From positions 62,001 through 126,000 of the forward strand of contig CACVBU010000019.1 in assembly GCA_902728285.1 (NCBI GenBank): 64,000 nucleotides of DNA. Direction: 5' to 3'. How positions within the stretch are numbered: position 1 is the first letter of the stretch; every line of letters begins with the position of its first letter. The notes under the pieces are model-generated. The model was not told the DNA's origin. It made no database searches and saw only the letters and a program-made list of their open reading frames with translations. The DNA comes from Clytia hemisphaerica (taxonomy: Eukaryota > Cnidaria > Hydrozoa > Leptothecata > Clytiidae). Positions 1-10,743 of this stretch are shown in pieces. Both the position numbers and the translations under genes were made by a program.

Positions 1-1608
1 CTCGTTCCAATTGCTTTCTTTTTCTTTCTGGAACAGTTTTCCCAAACCCAGGGCTGGGATGTCCTTTCTTTAAATTTTCTTTTGATGCTTCAAACAAAAG
101 AGAGTCTCTAATGTCGAAATGCGCACACTCCAGTAAGGAAATCCCTAATTCGTCACGATGTTTCCACCCAGAGTGGACAACTTCCGCCAGGTTGCTCTGA
201 GGTGCATTCAAATGCGTAAATGCTCGAAAGATGGAGTGCCTTCTCTCATGCCACCAATTCAGCCAGTCTACCTCTTCACCTTGCAAAAAGTTTTTCAGCT
301 GTTTAAAACTACTTTCATAGGCTTCTGGGGTCGTAGCATATAGAATTTCGTGAGAAAGCTTTTTGAACTGTTCTTTGTCTCCACAAAAATTCTTCAGCTT
401 TCGCTCAACAGATAACTTATAATGAAATTCACAGCCCTTAACATACTCTAAAACGTCTTCTCCATAAATATTTGCTAATCCGTTAAAGTTCGCCCCCGCC
501 ATATCCGAAACCCAACCTTTTGGAGAAAAACGCCTTGCGGTATTATTAACGTCTTTATAGGCTTGGTTAAAGAGTCTCCAAAAAGTAGCCACCGTTTCCC
601 AATCCTCGTGTTTGCAGTTCATCGTTGCAAGAACCGTTTGCTTTTGGAGTAGAGGGTGGTAAACACTTGATGTCAATGTTACGAACGATTTTACCCGCTT
701 GTGGTTTCCATCGAAGTTACAGTATTCACCTGCCATGAAGTGCTCCCCATCTCTATCCATATCTCTGGCAAGAAGCATCTGAGCTTTAGATGACTTGAAA
801 ACATGTTGTCGACTTTCATTAATGTCATATATCATGACCGGATCGCGACGATCTGTATATTCTTTGAATTTCTTTACTGCCTCGAAACTATCGCCATTGG
901 GTTGCATTTGTCCTTTTTGGTTAGCCTTTTCATTTGACAGGAGTTTGACGTCATTAACTTTTTGTACTGTTTTTTCTACGTCTGACCAGTCTTTTCTAGC
1001 TTTTAAGTCTCCAAGAATAGCCATTGCCTGGATGCCCGTAGGCTTAATGCGGGAGTTGACAGCTAGCGCAGACTGTACTAGATCGGGGGATCTTGTTTTG
1101 TGGTTTGCGCTTACAACACATTTGTGGTTTCCACAATGAAATATAGTTGCTTCATTTTGATTGGAATAAGCGATATATTTTCGGGCATTACAATTGGTAT
1201 GGTAAGCAAATGCCGAGCAAAAATTGCAATGACCATCTTTCGTAAAGCTCACGCGATTCCGTTCTTGATAATCTTTAAAATAGTAACAATCAATATTTGG
1301 ACAGTTCAGGTTTCCAGCACAATCTGCGTATCGAACATTTGGATAGCCGGCCCATTCTGTTTTGTTATCTCTTTTCCATTTTCTTCCGTCTTTTATCAAT
1401 TGAAGAAGGTTTGGTCGATTGTTGGCTTTAATATGATAGACTTTGATTCCATCAATATCTTGGGGGACGGTATTGACGTTTATAACGGGTTCATTCATCC
1501 AGAGGACGCGTGAGATCTTTCTCTGTTGGGTTCCGATAGTCTCAAGTTCTTCATCCGAGCTTGAAATAAAGGCAGGTGAACATGTACCATCGCTTTCGTC
1601 GTCGATAC
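1..1608 (-). CDS. MULE-type DDE transposase exon of an OTU-MULE gene (partial, leaves the window)
   Basis: The minus-strand frame is open from 1608 to the window edge, about 536 codons, and is entered through a 3' splice site (AATATTTCAG just upstream). The start of the exon is acidic (IDDESDGT). A Cys/His-rich stretch follows (KDGHCNFCSAF, HCGNHKC), probably zinc binding. The core matches MULE transposases: first Asp in CNFDGNHKR (codon 710-712), second Asp in GWVSDMAGAN (503-505), the C-x2-H signature in GCEFHYKLSVERK, and Glu in NLAEVVHSGW (182-184). The spacings are about 69 and 107 residues. In this family the enzyme cuts and rejoins transposon ends. The frame joins the upstream exons in phase 1. 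It may be an autonomous MULE or a domesticated copy; its own TIRs are not visible here. Confidence 0.85.
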
Positions 1609-2624
1609 CTGAAATATTTTAAAATGTATAACTGAAATTAGACCAATGTTAATAAAGCGACAACTAGGAAGCCAAAATTTCATGCGGTTTCCTTGGTGTA
1701 TCTTATTTGAAGCCCCCATCCCACCGTCTAATCAATTACGACAAATTAAGTACCAATGTAAAGATAATTCAGGGTGGAATAAATATGAATTTGAATATCT
1801 GAAAATTTGAAAATCAAAAATTAAAAAAATGAAGAAAAAAGAATTTGAATATTTTATAGAAAATAGCTATAATTTTCACTGATTCTTCAAAAATTCAGAC
1901 ATGAAAATCGGAAGACAAGGCCCAAACATTTGGGTCGAAAAATGGTAAAAATAGTATTTTTTAGTTAAAATTGCGCCCCATCTTGGGGCCATATTAAATA
2001 TAATACATATATATAACAGAACAATGAAATGAATAAGAAAAACTTTATACAACAGATTTTTGGAATTCACTCAATTTTTTCTGCTATATTTTTGCATTTT
2101 TCTTACAGATCAGCTTAAAACAGCAATGACACAAAATTAATGATTTTCAAACAGAATATTGGATATACTCCACTTTGCCGACAAATTCAACCAAGCCAGC
2201 CAATTTATCTTATCATGGATAAATCGTTTTAAACTGGACAGTAGAGCTCAAAAACTGACAAGAAAGCCTAAGCGGCGTAAAGGCCCAGCAGTGTTGGCAC
2301 TGTCAGCATATTTTTCCGCTGCAGAATCGCCATACAACAGGAGCGAATTTTTTCAATGTATAGACTCGAGTCGGGCGAGCAATAAAGATTTAATTACTTT
2401 AAACTTTTTTTCTACTAATTAAGAAAGAAAGATTTGACCATATAAGTTGGAGGTCTTAATTATATGTGGTTTTTTCTTACGCATGCGCACAATAGATAGT
2501 TCGATTTTAGCCTAGAATCATCGATTGATAATTGCGCGCATAGGCCCTGACAAAGTCAAATATTTCCGACCAGTTGTTTCTGCTCGTGAAAGTTTGTACG
2601 CCTAAAGTATATCATTGTTGTTAC
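1609..2624 (-). other. intron of the OTU-MULE gene
   Basis: AT-rich sequence between the DHIDN-repeat exon (donor GTAACAAC) and the transposase exon (acceptor ATTTCAG). I see no further exon with matching phase and no clear repeat. The open frames inside it are short and lack similarity to known proteins. Confidence 0.6.
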
Positions 2625-2753
2625 CTTCATTAGTGACGTTATCAATGTGGTCGTTATCAATGTGGTCGTTATCAATGTGGTCGTTATAAATGTGGTCGTT
2701 ATCAATGTGGTCGTTATAAATGTGTTCGTTATCAATGTGGTCTTCATCATCAT
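2625..2753 (-). CDS. OTU-MULE gene, exon of 5-residue acidic repeats (DHIDN)n
   Basis: A 129-nt exon with acceptor TTTTTATAG and donor GAAG/GTAACA. Read in phase 1 it encodes an acidic start (DDDED) and then about seven copies of D-H-I-(D/Y)-N. At DNA level this is a 15-bp minisatellite (GTCGTTATCAATGTG on the plus strand). The period is a multiple of three, there are no stops in this frame, and the phase at both ends matches the neighbouring exons, all of which argue for a coding exon. The product would be a flexible, strongly acidic linker between the OTU part and the transposase. Function unknown. Confidence 0.7.
2629..2745. repeat. 15-bp minisatellite, about 7.5 units
   Basis: Tandem units of TCGTTATCAATGTGG with a recurring variant TCGTTATAAATGTGG. 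The array lies inside the acidic repeat exon of the OTU-MULE gene. His-Ile and Asn codons are constant, while Asp/Tyr alternate at one position because of a single base change. Confidence 0.95.
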
Positions 2754-3274
2754 CTATAAAAATCAAAACGAAATATTTAGTTTCTTTTTTTTCGGGTACA
2801 AAATTATAACATCAGGTAATATATCAAAATCATTATGGTTCTTCGATGAATTTTGTTAAAAATAAGTCAAAATGTCTTTAATGACTAATTTGGAAAGACA
2901 GTGTTGTGCTCAAATTATGGTACATTAAAAGATGTATTTTGAGAAATTAACCGGGTGCACCAGAATAAAGTATATGTTTGAAACTCGATTGAAGAAGCTA
3001 GAGAATTTATAAATTTTAGAAGGGCACGTTTAAAACAAGAAATCAAAAAGAGATCCCTCATATTACAGTCCAATTTATTTTATTCGGATGTAGAAAAGGG
3101 GAAAAAGAGGACTTTATTCTGGCGCATCCAGTAATTGTGATGATTCAATTAGTCAATGCTAATATAAAAAGATAAGCAAATTTCTTCTGACCTTTGAGAT
3201 AAGTTCAGAAAGTACCCTAAATAACATTTATTTCCTAAAAGGGTTAGGAGACAAAAATCTTCACAAATGCTTAC
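2754..3274 (-). other. intron of the OTU-MULE gene
   Basis: AT-rich sequence between the exon ending at 3275 (donor CAG/GTAAGC) and the DHIDN exon. No recognisable gene or repeat. Confidence 0.55.
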
Positions 3275-3370
3275 CTGAAATTATAATAGTAGCTTCTCCA
3301 AGATTTGATGCTTCGGACTTGACGTTTTCAAGCTCTTCTTTATGGTTTGTCCCCACTTTCCTTCTGTACC
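3275..3370 (-). CDS. OTU-MULE gene, small linker exon
   Basis: A 96-nt exon with acceptor TTGTGTTTAG and a consensus donor CAG/GTAAGC. Only one of three frames is open. It encodes YRRKVGTNHKEELENVKSEA followed by SNLGEATIIIS, and it is phase 1 at both ends, so it joins both neighbours. It is charged and possibly helical; no known domain. Confidence 0.75.
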
Positions 3371-3808
3371 CTAAACACAAAACTTAGTTTTATTTTTCTA
3401 GCAATAGGGGTATTTTGAGATTACTTCGGAGCTTGACAAATATTTTTTATGAAGGACTAATAACTTTGTTATAAAAATACTAGAAGAAATGATAGAAACA
3501 AAAATAGGAATTAGGGGCGAGGCGGGGCGGGGCTTGTCAGATATTTTAAGAGAGACTTGCCGTAAAAACAACGAAATAAAAACGGTCATGGAAAAGGAAA
3601 CTCAAATTTTCAGCATATATGCTCCCATCAATAAAAGAATCAATAATTTTCACTTTTTGGCCAAAAATACCATAATCTCGAGAAACTCCTCTATTTCAGG
3701 AATATGTAAACAAATCTACTTTGGGTTTCTAGTATTTTAAACAGCGATAGAGATTTTGAATTTTCGTTAAAAAATAATATGTAGACAAGGTTGATTTCAT
3801 ACCCAAAC
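3371..3808 (-). other. intron of the OTU-MULE gene
   Basis: Between the exons ending at 3809 (donor AAAAG/GTTTGG) and starting at 3370. AT-rich, and nothing recognisable inside. Confidence 0.55.
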
Positions 3809-3946
3809 CTTTTCTATGTAGAGATGAATTCTCTTCGTGCTTGACATATTCTTTCTTAATTTTTGATGACCCTTTCTTCTCGAATACAATCACGCAATCG
3901 TCCTTTCCACCATCGTCTAAAAAGGTTGACCCTACAGTTCCCGAGA
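3809..3946 (-). CDS. OTU-MULE gene, linker exon
   Basis: A 138-nt exon with a strong acceptor (run of T then AG) and donor AAAAG/GTTTGG. The open frame encodes SGTVGSTFLDDGGKDDCVIV and then a basic stretch (FEKKGSSKIKKEYVKHEEN). Its length is a multiple of three and both ends are phase 1. No known domain; it probably joins the OTU domain to the acidic repeat. Confidence 0.75.
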
Positions 3947-4725
3947 CTAAAAAAAAGAATGATTATTGATGAATAAATTAATATGAAGTTTTAACGGAGG
4001 TCTATTGATGCAATCCCGTGCGATGTCCGAGAAATAATGGGACGCGTTTTTCGCAGTAGCAGAAGTTGTAATTTGCTCGGGAAGGCAACAATGGGCTCTC
4101 AAAGGTTTATATATGATTTGCATGTTTTGATTTTCTTTATTCCCAAAATAATGTCAAAATTTTACGACTTTTTTTTCCAAAATAGTGTACGAAACTTTCA
4201 TGTTTTCATAGGTAATAGTGAAATCACAACCGAAAACCAAAACAAATCAACACTAAAATCACTAAAACACTAGAACGCCCTGTTTTCTTATCTCCCCCTG
4301 CACCCGTATTCGACCCCCGTACAATTAAGCACAGAAGAGCATGGACACTGCTAGAAAAAAAACTATACCGTAAAACTTCAGGTTATCAAATAGTAATTCA
4401 ATCAAAAAGTTATTACACAGCCTTCTCACAGACCTGGTGGGAAACCTTTACCTTTGACCAGTTGTGATAAAATTTAGGACCTAAATTTCAATGGGGATAA
4501 AGATTCCGTTGTTTTTTTTGTGACCAGGGATTTGAATTCTATTGTTTCAACTACAAAAAAACCAGTGGGGATGTGGAAAACTAAGATAGAAATTTTCCGA
4601 GGGGGTAGCATTCTTTGTTACTTTCCACCGGGGACGATTTTTTGGGGCTATTTTTCCAGTGGGGTGACCGGGGCTGTGAGAAGGGGATGTGTAATTCAAA
4701 TTGTGGTGTACAAATAAATACTTAC
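3947..4725 (-). other. intron of the OTU-MULE gene
   Basis: Sequence between two phase-1 exons. A possible 29-nt exon near 4470-4500 was considered and dropped because it would break the reading phase. Confidence 0.5.
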
Positions 4726-4806
4726 TGTCGGGGTAGGTCTGTTCAGATAAAGCACGAGTCTTTTGAAGTGACAGCCCATGCGAAGTTGAGATTCTATTTG
4801 CCATAC
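4726..4806 (-). CDS. OTU-MULE gene, small exon after the OTU domain
   Basis: An 81-nt exon with acceptor TCAATTTAG and donor ACA/GTAAGT. In phase 1 it encodes MANRISTSHGLSLQKTRALS then EQTYPD with no stop, and it is symmetrical in phase, so it can be included or skipped without a frameshift. No domain recognised. It could be an alternatively used cassette. Confidence 0.65.
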
Positions 4807-5711
4807 CTAAATTGATATTGCTTCTTTAGTTATTGGATAAAATTTTGGAATTTCAAAAAAGAAAGTTTCGAATTTCAAATTTAGAATTTGCATTTGATAA
4901 TCCCAGAATCTAATTATAACTTAATTTGGGGAAAACATAACACCCCCTGGTGTAAAAAATTTTCACTGAAAAATGACACAATTGTTAATAATAAAAAGGT
5001 ACAAACATTCCGGGAGGGGCACTCAAGGTACTCAAAGACCTACCAGACACGTGTGGCCCACTTTTAACAAAAAATTGTCTTTATAAGTTGTTTCAGAATT
5101 TATGAACCTTAAAAAGACGTTAAATAATAATTACCCTCTTTTACAAAAAGTGCTAAGTTTTAATGGGTAATTAACCTTTTTTTTTTCATTTTTTTTTCAA
5201 ATTGTCTGCAAAAGATTGAATAATCATTATCTAAAATTTATCGGAGAAAATTTCTAAATCGATGTTTCAAAAGTTATGACTCTTTTTGTGTAAAAACTTG
5301 ATATGAAAATATGGTCATAAGCCAGTATTTTCAAGATTCTGAGACAACAAAGCCTTTACAAAATTTTTCGAAAATTTATTGTTAGTTTGGTTAAAGATAC
5401 ACCATCTAGTGCAAACATTTTTTCAAAATATTTTTTATTCATCGAAAATAAGAGTCAGAGCCCTTAAATAAGGATCAGTCTAAATGGCAAAAGGGATGCA
5501 GGACTGGTTTTCGAATTATGTACATAGTGTCTATATTTTAAAAGCTTTAGAAATTCATCTTAAGTCAATAATTAGCTTGTAAAAGAGAAAAATAATTTTA
5601 ATTTTTTTCCCTACACGTTGACAATTTGCATGTAATAAACGCTCAAATCCTAGAAAATAGTTTAATTCGACGTCAAATAGACCAGCTCTTAGCCAATATC
5701 AGAACACGCTG
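4807..5711 (-). other. intron of the OTU-MULE gene, 3' part
   Basis: AT-rich intron sequence between the OTU exon and the 81-nt exon. It holds a MITE further upstream at 5712-6053. Nothing else is recognisable. Confidence 0.5.
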
Positions 5712-6053
5712 CCTTAAGTGGATAAATTTTGGCGGGGATTAAATTTGGCGAATTTGGCGAATTGTGCTAAAATTCGCCAAATTAAATCCTCGCCAAAATT
5801 TCCAAATTAGGCAATTCGCCAAATAAATCCCCGCCTAAATCTAATAAAAAGAGAATTATGTAAAAAATCACAACTTTTTAGTATATTTTTGAGTATTTTT
5901 CACCCATTTCAGTGTGACAAAATTTCCAATTCGCCAAATTAAATCCCCGCCGAATTTTACGAAATTGATCTATCGCCTAATTAAATCCCCGCCAAAAATC
6001 GTATTTTGGCCAATCGCCAAATTAAATCCACGCCAAAATTTATCCACTTAAGG
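5712..6053. mobile_element. MITE of the CCTTAAGTGG family (copy 1)
   Basis: A 342-bp foldback element starting CCTTAAGTGGATAAATTTTG and ending with its reverse complement. The arms and interior repeat short blocks of the type AATTTGGCGA/TCGCCAAATT and TTAAATCCCCGCC. TA follows the right end; the left flank is TG, so the expected TA duplication is imperfect here. Other copies lie at 20293 and 48747. The element sits inside an intron of the OTU-MULE gene. Confidence 0.85.
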
Positions 6054-6120
6054 TATTTTTGCGCAGTATTCATTAAATGAGAATATTTTTCTTTTGCAAT
6101 CTGTATAAATTACAACATAC

Positions 6121-6569
6121 CTTCTTTTTCTTTGGCTACTATCGGCTCGTAGTGTTGATCACTCTGCAGTAAATGAATAGTTCCATTGATCGGGTTACAA
6201 TTTTCGTTAGGTTCTATATAATTAAGTGAAACAAGATCATTCCTTTCCTTCTTCCAAATCACAACCGACGTATCTGTTGCTTTTGCCAAAGCATTGACCA
6301 TCATATCTGCGATTCCATTGGCATAACTTTTGTCGTTCAATGTTTTCTCTATCTCCCGGTGGAAATCTGCAGTTTCCGTAGTAAAAAAATGTTTATAAGA
6401 GTCTCCATTAATTAGGAACTCCATTTTGATAAGGTCGAGAAGTGAGACATACGATGGTTTTAATCTGCTTTTTGTTGATGCAGCCAAAGCGATTTCCCAA
6501 GAATAAAAAATACAATGCCCATCTCCCGGAACTTCAATTATTGCTCTTGGTCTTGGTAGTTCGACCAAT
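6121..6569 (-). CDS. OTU-like cysteine protease exon of the OTU-MULE gene
   Basis: A 449-nt exon with acceptor TTTGTTATAG and donor GAAG/GTATGT. It encodes about 150 residues with the OTU pattern. The catalytic Asp-Cys region is EVPGDGHCIFYSW and the C-terminal His is in SDQHYEPIV, with hydrophobic strands between (TDTSVVIW, GTIHLL). OTU domains cleave ubiquitin-type isopeptide bonds. All three expected active-site residues seem present, so it may be active. The exon starts in phase 1 and completes the codon left by exon 1; its first in-frame Met lies inside the exon, so the real start is further upstream. Confidence 0.85.
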
Positions 6570-6955
6570 CTATAACAAAAATGAAAAGTACTAATTAATT
6601 CAATTAACCGAATTAGCGGAAATCGGATACCAAATTTTATTTCTGATTTCTCGTTTTTCCGAACTAGAAGAAATTGGGTATCAAATTTTTAGCGTGAAAT
6701 TTTTCTGCTCCAGGTTGACAGCTATGCGGTTAAAGAGGGTCGGTTAAGCCGTTAAGAAATAGCCTATACAAAAAAAAAAAAAAAAAGTTTTTCCAAGTTA
6801 TAGTAGGAAAATTTTCGAAGATAGAATTTTTCTAGAGGAGTGACTTTTTCACGAAAATTTTAAATTAGTGTCAGCAAGGGTCAGGATTGGAAGGACTGAC
6901 AATCTTATCTAAATGGCGTGTACTTTAAGTATATATAAGAAAATAAAAAAATTAC
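6570..6955 (-). other. first intron of the OTU-MULE gene
   Basis: From donor GAG/GTAATT after exon 1 to acceptor GTTATAG before the OTU exon. Contains a run of A/T near 6771-6786; otherwise featureless. Confidence 0.6.
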
Positions 6956-6967
6956 CTCTGCAGCTCA
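6956..6967 (-). CDS. OTU-MULE gene, last bases of exon 1 beyond the inserted element
   Basis: Continuation of exon 1 on the far side of the transposon at 6968-8218. It consists of one copy of the 9-bp TSD (6959-6967) and then GAG before the donor GTAATT. Without the element, exon 1 ends two bases into a codon and joins the OTU exon in frame. Confidence 0.6.
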
Positions 6968-8218
6968 GAGTCTGCTAAATTGCGTGGGTTGCGTGGGTGC
7001 GTGGGTCAATATTTTTGCGTGGGTTAATATTTTTGCGTGGGTCATTTTTTTGCGTGGGTGCGTGGGTCAAAATATTTTTTGCTTGGGTCAAATTTTTTGC
7101 GTGGGTCATTTTTTTTGCGTGGGTCATTATTTTTTTGCTTGGGTCATTTTTTTTTGCGTGGGTAAAAAATTTTACGTGTCATATTTTTTGCGTGGGTCAT
7201 ATTTTTTTGCGTGGGTCATTATTTTTCGCGTGGGTCACATTTTTTGCGTGGGTCATTATTTTTTGCGTGGGTCAAAGTTTTTGAGTGGGTCACTATTTTT
7301 TTGGTGATTTTTTAGCTAACTCGATTTTTTTACCAAATTAAAACTTTCGAGTTAGCTAAGACGTTTTTTTTGTCAAATTAAAATTTTTCAAGTTATCTTA
7401 TACAAAAATGTGTTGTGTACATATCTACGAAAACTAAACAAAAGCACACAGTTTTTATGAAGTAACACCTTGTGGTTTATTTTACATAGCTGCACTTATT
7501 TACTATAACATTATACAGAATCAACACACACCCGTCTAATTTTTGTAGACACACTTCAGGATCACACTTTTGAATTTTAGCGTGCTATATTTCAGGATTC
7601 TAGTGTTCTATTGCTTTGAAAAAAAGTACATCGTCTTTATTTCGTCCAATTTTTAATGTACTTAAATCAAAGAAATTACAAGTGGGGTGGACAAAATAAT
7701 TGACAACGATTAAATTGTTTAGTAATCCGTCGCCTAAAGAATAAAACTTTTGTAGAAAAATTTTCAGATTTTGTCGCCATTTGCTTTGTTCTTTAACACT
7801 CAAAGCAAACCCAAAAAATTAAAGCGTAAGCTTCTAAAATGATTCTATAAAGCTTCCTCTTATAAAAAGACAGCCACAGCTATGCAAAATAAACAAAATA
7901 AACCAAAACGTGTTATGTAAAACACATCCAACATTTTGGATGTGACCAGTTCGAATTTCAAGGGAAGGCATTTTTTCGAATTACAGAGAGAATTTTGACC
8001 CACGCAAAAATTTTGACCCACGCAAAAAATAATGACCCACGCAAAAAATATGACCCACGCAAAAAATAATGACCCACGCAAAAATTTTGACCCACGCAAA
8101 ATTTTTGACCCACGCAAAAAATATTTTGACCCACGCACCCACGCAAAAAAATGACCCACGCAAAAATATCGACCCACGCACCCACGCACCCACGCAACCC
8201 ACGCAATTTAGCAGACTC
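6968..8218. mobile_element. Non-autonomous MULE-like element with minisatellite TIRs
   Basis: A 1251-bp element flanked by a perfect 9-bp TSD, TGCAGCTCA, at 6959-6967 and 8219-8227. Both ends start GAGTCTGCTAAATTGCGTGG. The TIRs (about 340 and 240 bp) are arrays of a degenerate unit like TTTTTGCGTGGGTCA, so they are both inverted repeats and minisatellites. The interior (about 7310-7985) is AT-rich and has no convincing gene. The 9-bp TSD and long TIRs fit the Mutator/MULE superfamily. It has landed in the first coding exon of the OTU-MULE gene, about five bases before the splice donor on the occupied-site scale. Confidence 0.9.
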
Positions 8219-8244
8219 TGCAGCTCATCATCTTGAGAAGACAT
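8219..8244 (-). CDS. OTU-MULE gene, probable start exon (interrupted)
   Basis: The ATG at 8244 opens MSSQDDELQ, which continues past the inserted element to a donor and joins the OTU exon in frame. I chose this ATG because it is the nearest one downstream of the TATA box that gives a short hydrophilic leader. An earlier in-frame ATG at 8388 would add a hydrophobic stretch and cannot be ruled out. As it stands, translation runs into the transposon and the gene is broken unless the insert is spliced out. Confidence 0.55.
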
Positions 8245-8413
8245 CTTTTGAAAAACCACGTTTATAGAAAAATCTGTGTCTGACGAAACTATGAAACGGC
8301 CAAAAATCAGGACAATATACATATACATCCATGTGCAGGTGGCTGCAGTGATAGTAGCAATTGATTGACAGTTGGAGGCGCGTGTCATCTCTTGAAACCA
8401 TTATTTGAATTAA

Positions 8414-8422
8414 CTTTATATA
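8414..8422 (-). promoter_or_regulatory. TATA box of the OTU-MULE gene
   Basis: TATATAAAG on the minus strand, about 170 bp upstream of the proposed ATG and in the same orientation as the exons. Transcription would be expected to start near 8390. Confidence 0.5.
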
Positions 8423-10202
8423 ATTTGACAACAATTAAAATGTGGTTTCAGTATACAACTACAAGTTTTTACGGTCAGCGTGTGTGTTGGCCAGCGGTTC
8501 TTATTGCTTTAAAAAATCATTGAGGCGCATGTTCTTTACTTCTTTAACAAGCTTGTCAACAACATTTGTTTATCTATTTAATTTACTCAGAAGAGACATT
8601 TATTTTGTGACGCGTGCTTGTCAAAAGAATCGCTCACTAACACTCAATTCCCGGGGCAATTATCTTGTGACAGTACTTGCTAACACTTTTTCACTGAGGA
8701 TTTTTCATATGCAAGTTACGAGTTGCAGTTAGAACCTCGAGTTGCAGGTTACTTTTTACGAGTTACAACTTGGCGACGAGTTACATTTTAGCAAAATAAA
8801 ATTCATATGATCAATTCAGAAAAATAATTATCATTATCATTATTTTTCAAAGCTTTATGCTTTTATTAAAAAAACAAAAAACAAAAGGAAATCAGTAAAA
8901 ATCGAGCAAAAATGGTACCTGAGTTTGTTAATAAATCAAATATTCATAGGAAAAATAATTCTGATTGATAAAATCTTTTAAAAGTAGAGAATTTACGTCA
9001 TTTGAATTTAAACTTTTTATACATAACCGTGCTTTCGCCACTCAGCGCACGTGGTGGTCAGCGGTTCTTATAGCTGTAAAAAGTGCAGTCAAAATAACGG
9101 GCAATTATCTTGTCACAAGCGAGTACTTCTCAACAGCATTCGCTGACACTTTTCCTCTCACTTTCTTTCTCTTTACTCGCAGGTGCCGAATAAACGGGAA
9201 AGGGGAAATATAAGAGGTCAGATAATTCGGCTAATTGTTAGTAATTAAAAATTTGAAACAAAAATTTTAACGATATTTCAATTAGCTAATTTCAGTGTTT
9301 AGAACGGCAACATAAGTTAGATTTGTTATTTTTAACTCGATAACAATCAATGACAATGATTTTTTTTTAATAAATTACCGTTTTACAAACTCAACGGATT
9401 AATTGATTAGTTGATGGAATAATTCGATCGATTAATCGTTAAATTAATTCAATAGAATAATTGGTCGATAATTTCGTTCGATTAATCGGTGCATTAGCTC
9501 TACCAAAATTTTAGATAAATTTTTATTATCTGAAGTGATTTCCCTCTTATCAAAAATTATCTTAAAGTGTCAATAAAGTGTGCTAGCTTTTTGTTGTATT
9601 ACATAAAGCACAGCACACATTACATTACATTTGGTATTAAAAATTGTGCAGCTACTACAAAGTTTGTTAAAATACCTTGCACCGCCGTGGAAATACAGAT
9701 AACATTAGATTGATTCGGCATTAAGAAAATAGATCATTAAGTACACTGTTTTCTTTTCTTTAGTTTTTCACATTTTATAATCTTTTGTTACTTACTGTTT
9801 TGACTTTTGCATAGATTTTTCTAATTTCAATAGAAAATATAAAAAAATATAATTCTCGTAAATTTTAACGTAGCAATTTTGAAAAGAATTATTAAAAATT
9901 AATATGCTCATCTACTGCACTGTCCCTCTTTTATCTTATGAACTTTCAATACCGATTACTAGTTAAGTTTTGTTTAAGACTAAGAGCTATTAGTTTGTTT
10001 CTCATAAAGAAAACAATTACAAACAAGACGACTTGAAGTAGAAAATTTTGCCTAAAGTTTAAACTATGGGGGGACAAGAAGTAGAGATGGAACATAATCT
10101 GAAATCTACTTTACATCGAGCCTTGATGAAACAATTTTATAAGAACAACGAGGCTCAATATCGCTAAAAAAAATGACCAATTTAAGAACAATGGTTGTTT
10201 AA
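8423..10202. other. Intergenic sequence without recognisable genes
   Basis: AT-rich. It includes stretches rich in GATTAATCG-like words around 9400-9500. I see no exon with good splice sites, no TIR pair and no RNA gene. Near 9970-10020 there is weak similarity to the tandem unit that follows. Confidence 0.5.
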
Positions 10203-10743
10203 TTCTTAAGAACTAACAACCGAAGGGTATATCATCGTCTATCAAGAGCTATTAATTTGATTCTTATAAAGTAGATGCTTATAAGAAAAATAAATACGCT
10301 GATATTGTGTGCCATTCCTTGTTTACTTTGTAAGAACTAATAACCGAAGGGTATTTAACCGTTTATCAAGAGTTATTGATTTGATTCTTATAAAGTAAAT
10401 GCTTATAAGAAAAATAAATATGCTGATATTGTGCGCCATTCCTTGTTTACTTTGTACTAAACGATTACCGACTTATAAAGTATATCAATGCTGTCTCTCA
10501 CGAGTTACTTGATTTTGATTATTCTTAAATAATGCTTATAAGAAAAAAAAATAGTCCCATATTGTGCCATCCCTTGTTTCTTTGTAAGAATAATTACCGA
10601 AGGTTATCCTGTCTAAGCTGTTATTGATTTGATTCTTATAAGTAAATGCTTACGAAAAAGAAATATGCTCATATTGCGCGCCATCCCTTGTTTACTTGAA
10701 GAATTAATTACCGAAGGGTATATCACCGTCTATCAAGAGTTAT
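10203..10743. repeat. Tandem repeat of about 125-130 bp, roughly 4.3 units
   Basis: Units begin near 10203, 10332, 10457, 10585 and 10699. They share ACCGAAGGGTAT, TTGATTTGATTCTTATAAAG and GCCATTCCTTGTTTACTTTG. The last unit stops where the GACCCACGCAAAA array starts, so the two may be parts of one element. Confidence 0.85.

Noticed and set aside
2159-2422. 87-codon plus-strand ORF in the last OTU-MULE intron
   Set aside because: Starts at TTG, has no recognised domain and lies antisense in an intron.
2625-2753. Tandem arrays resembling a CRISPR (15-bp units here, 21-bp at 30005, 30-bp in the element at 57343)
   Set aside because: Units are contiguous without unique spacers, there are no cas genes, and the genome is eukaryotic.
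4470-4500. Possible 29-nt exon of the OTU-MULE gene
   Set aside because: Splice sites are acceptable but it would change the reading phase, unlike the neighbouring exons.
6984-7307. Open frames across the GCGTGGGT arrays (repetitive Trp/Gly/Val-rich proteins), also at 7860-8388 and 10820-11336
   Set aside because: They exist only because the repeat unit lacks stops; several frames are open at once on both strands.
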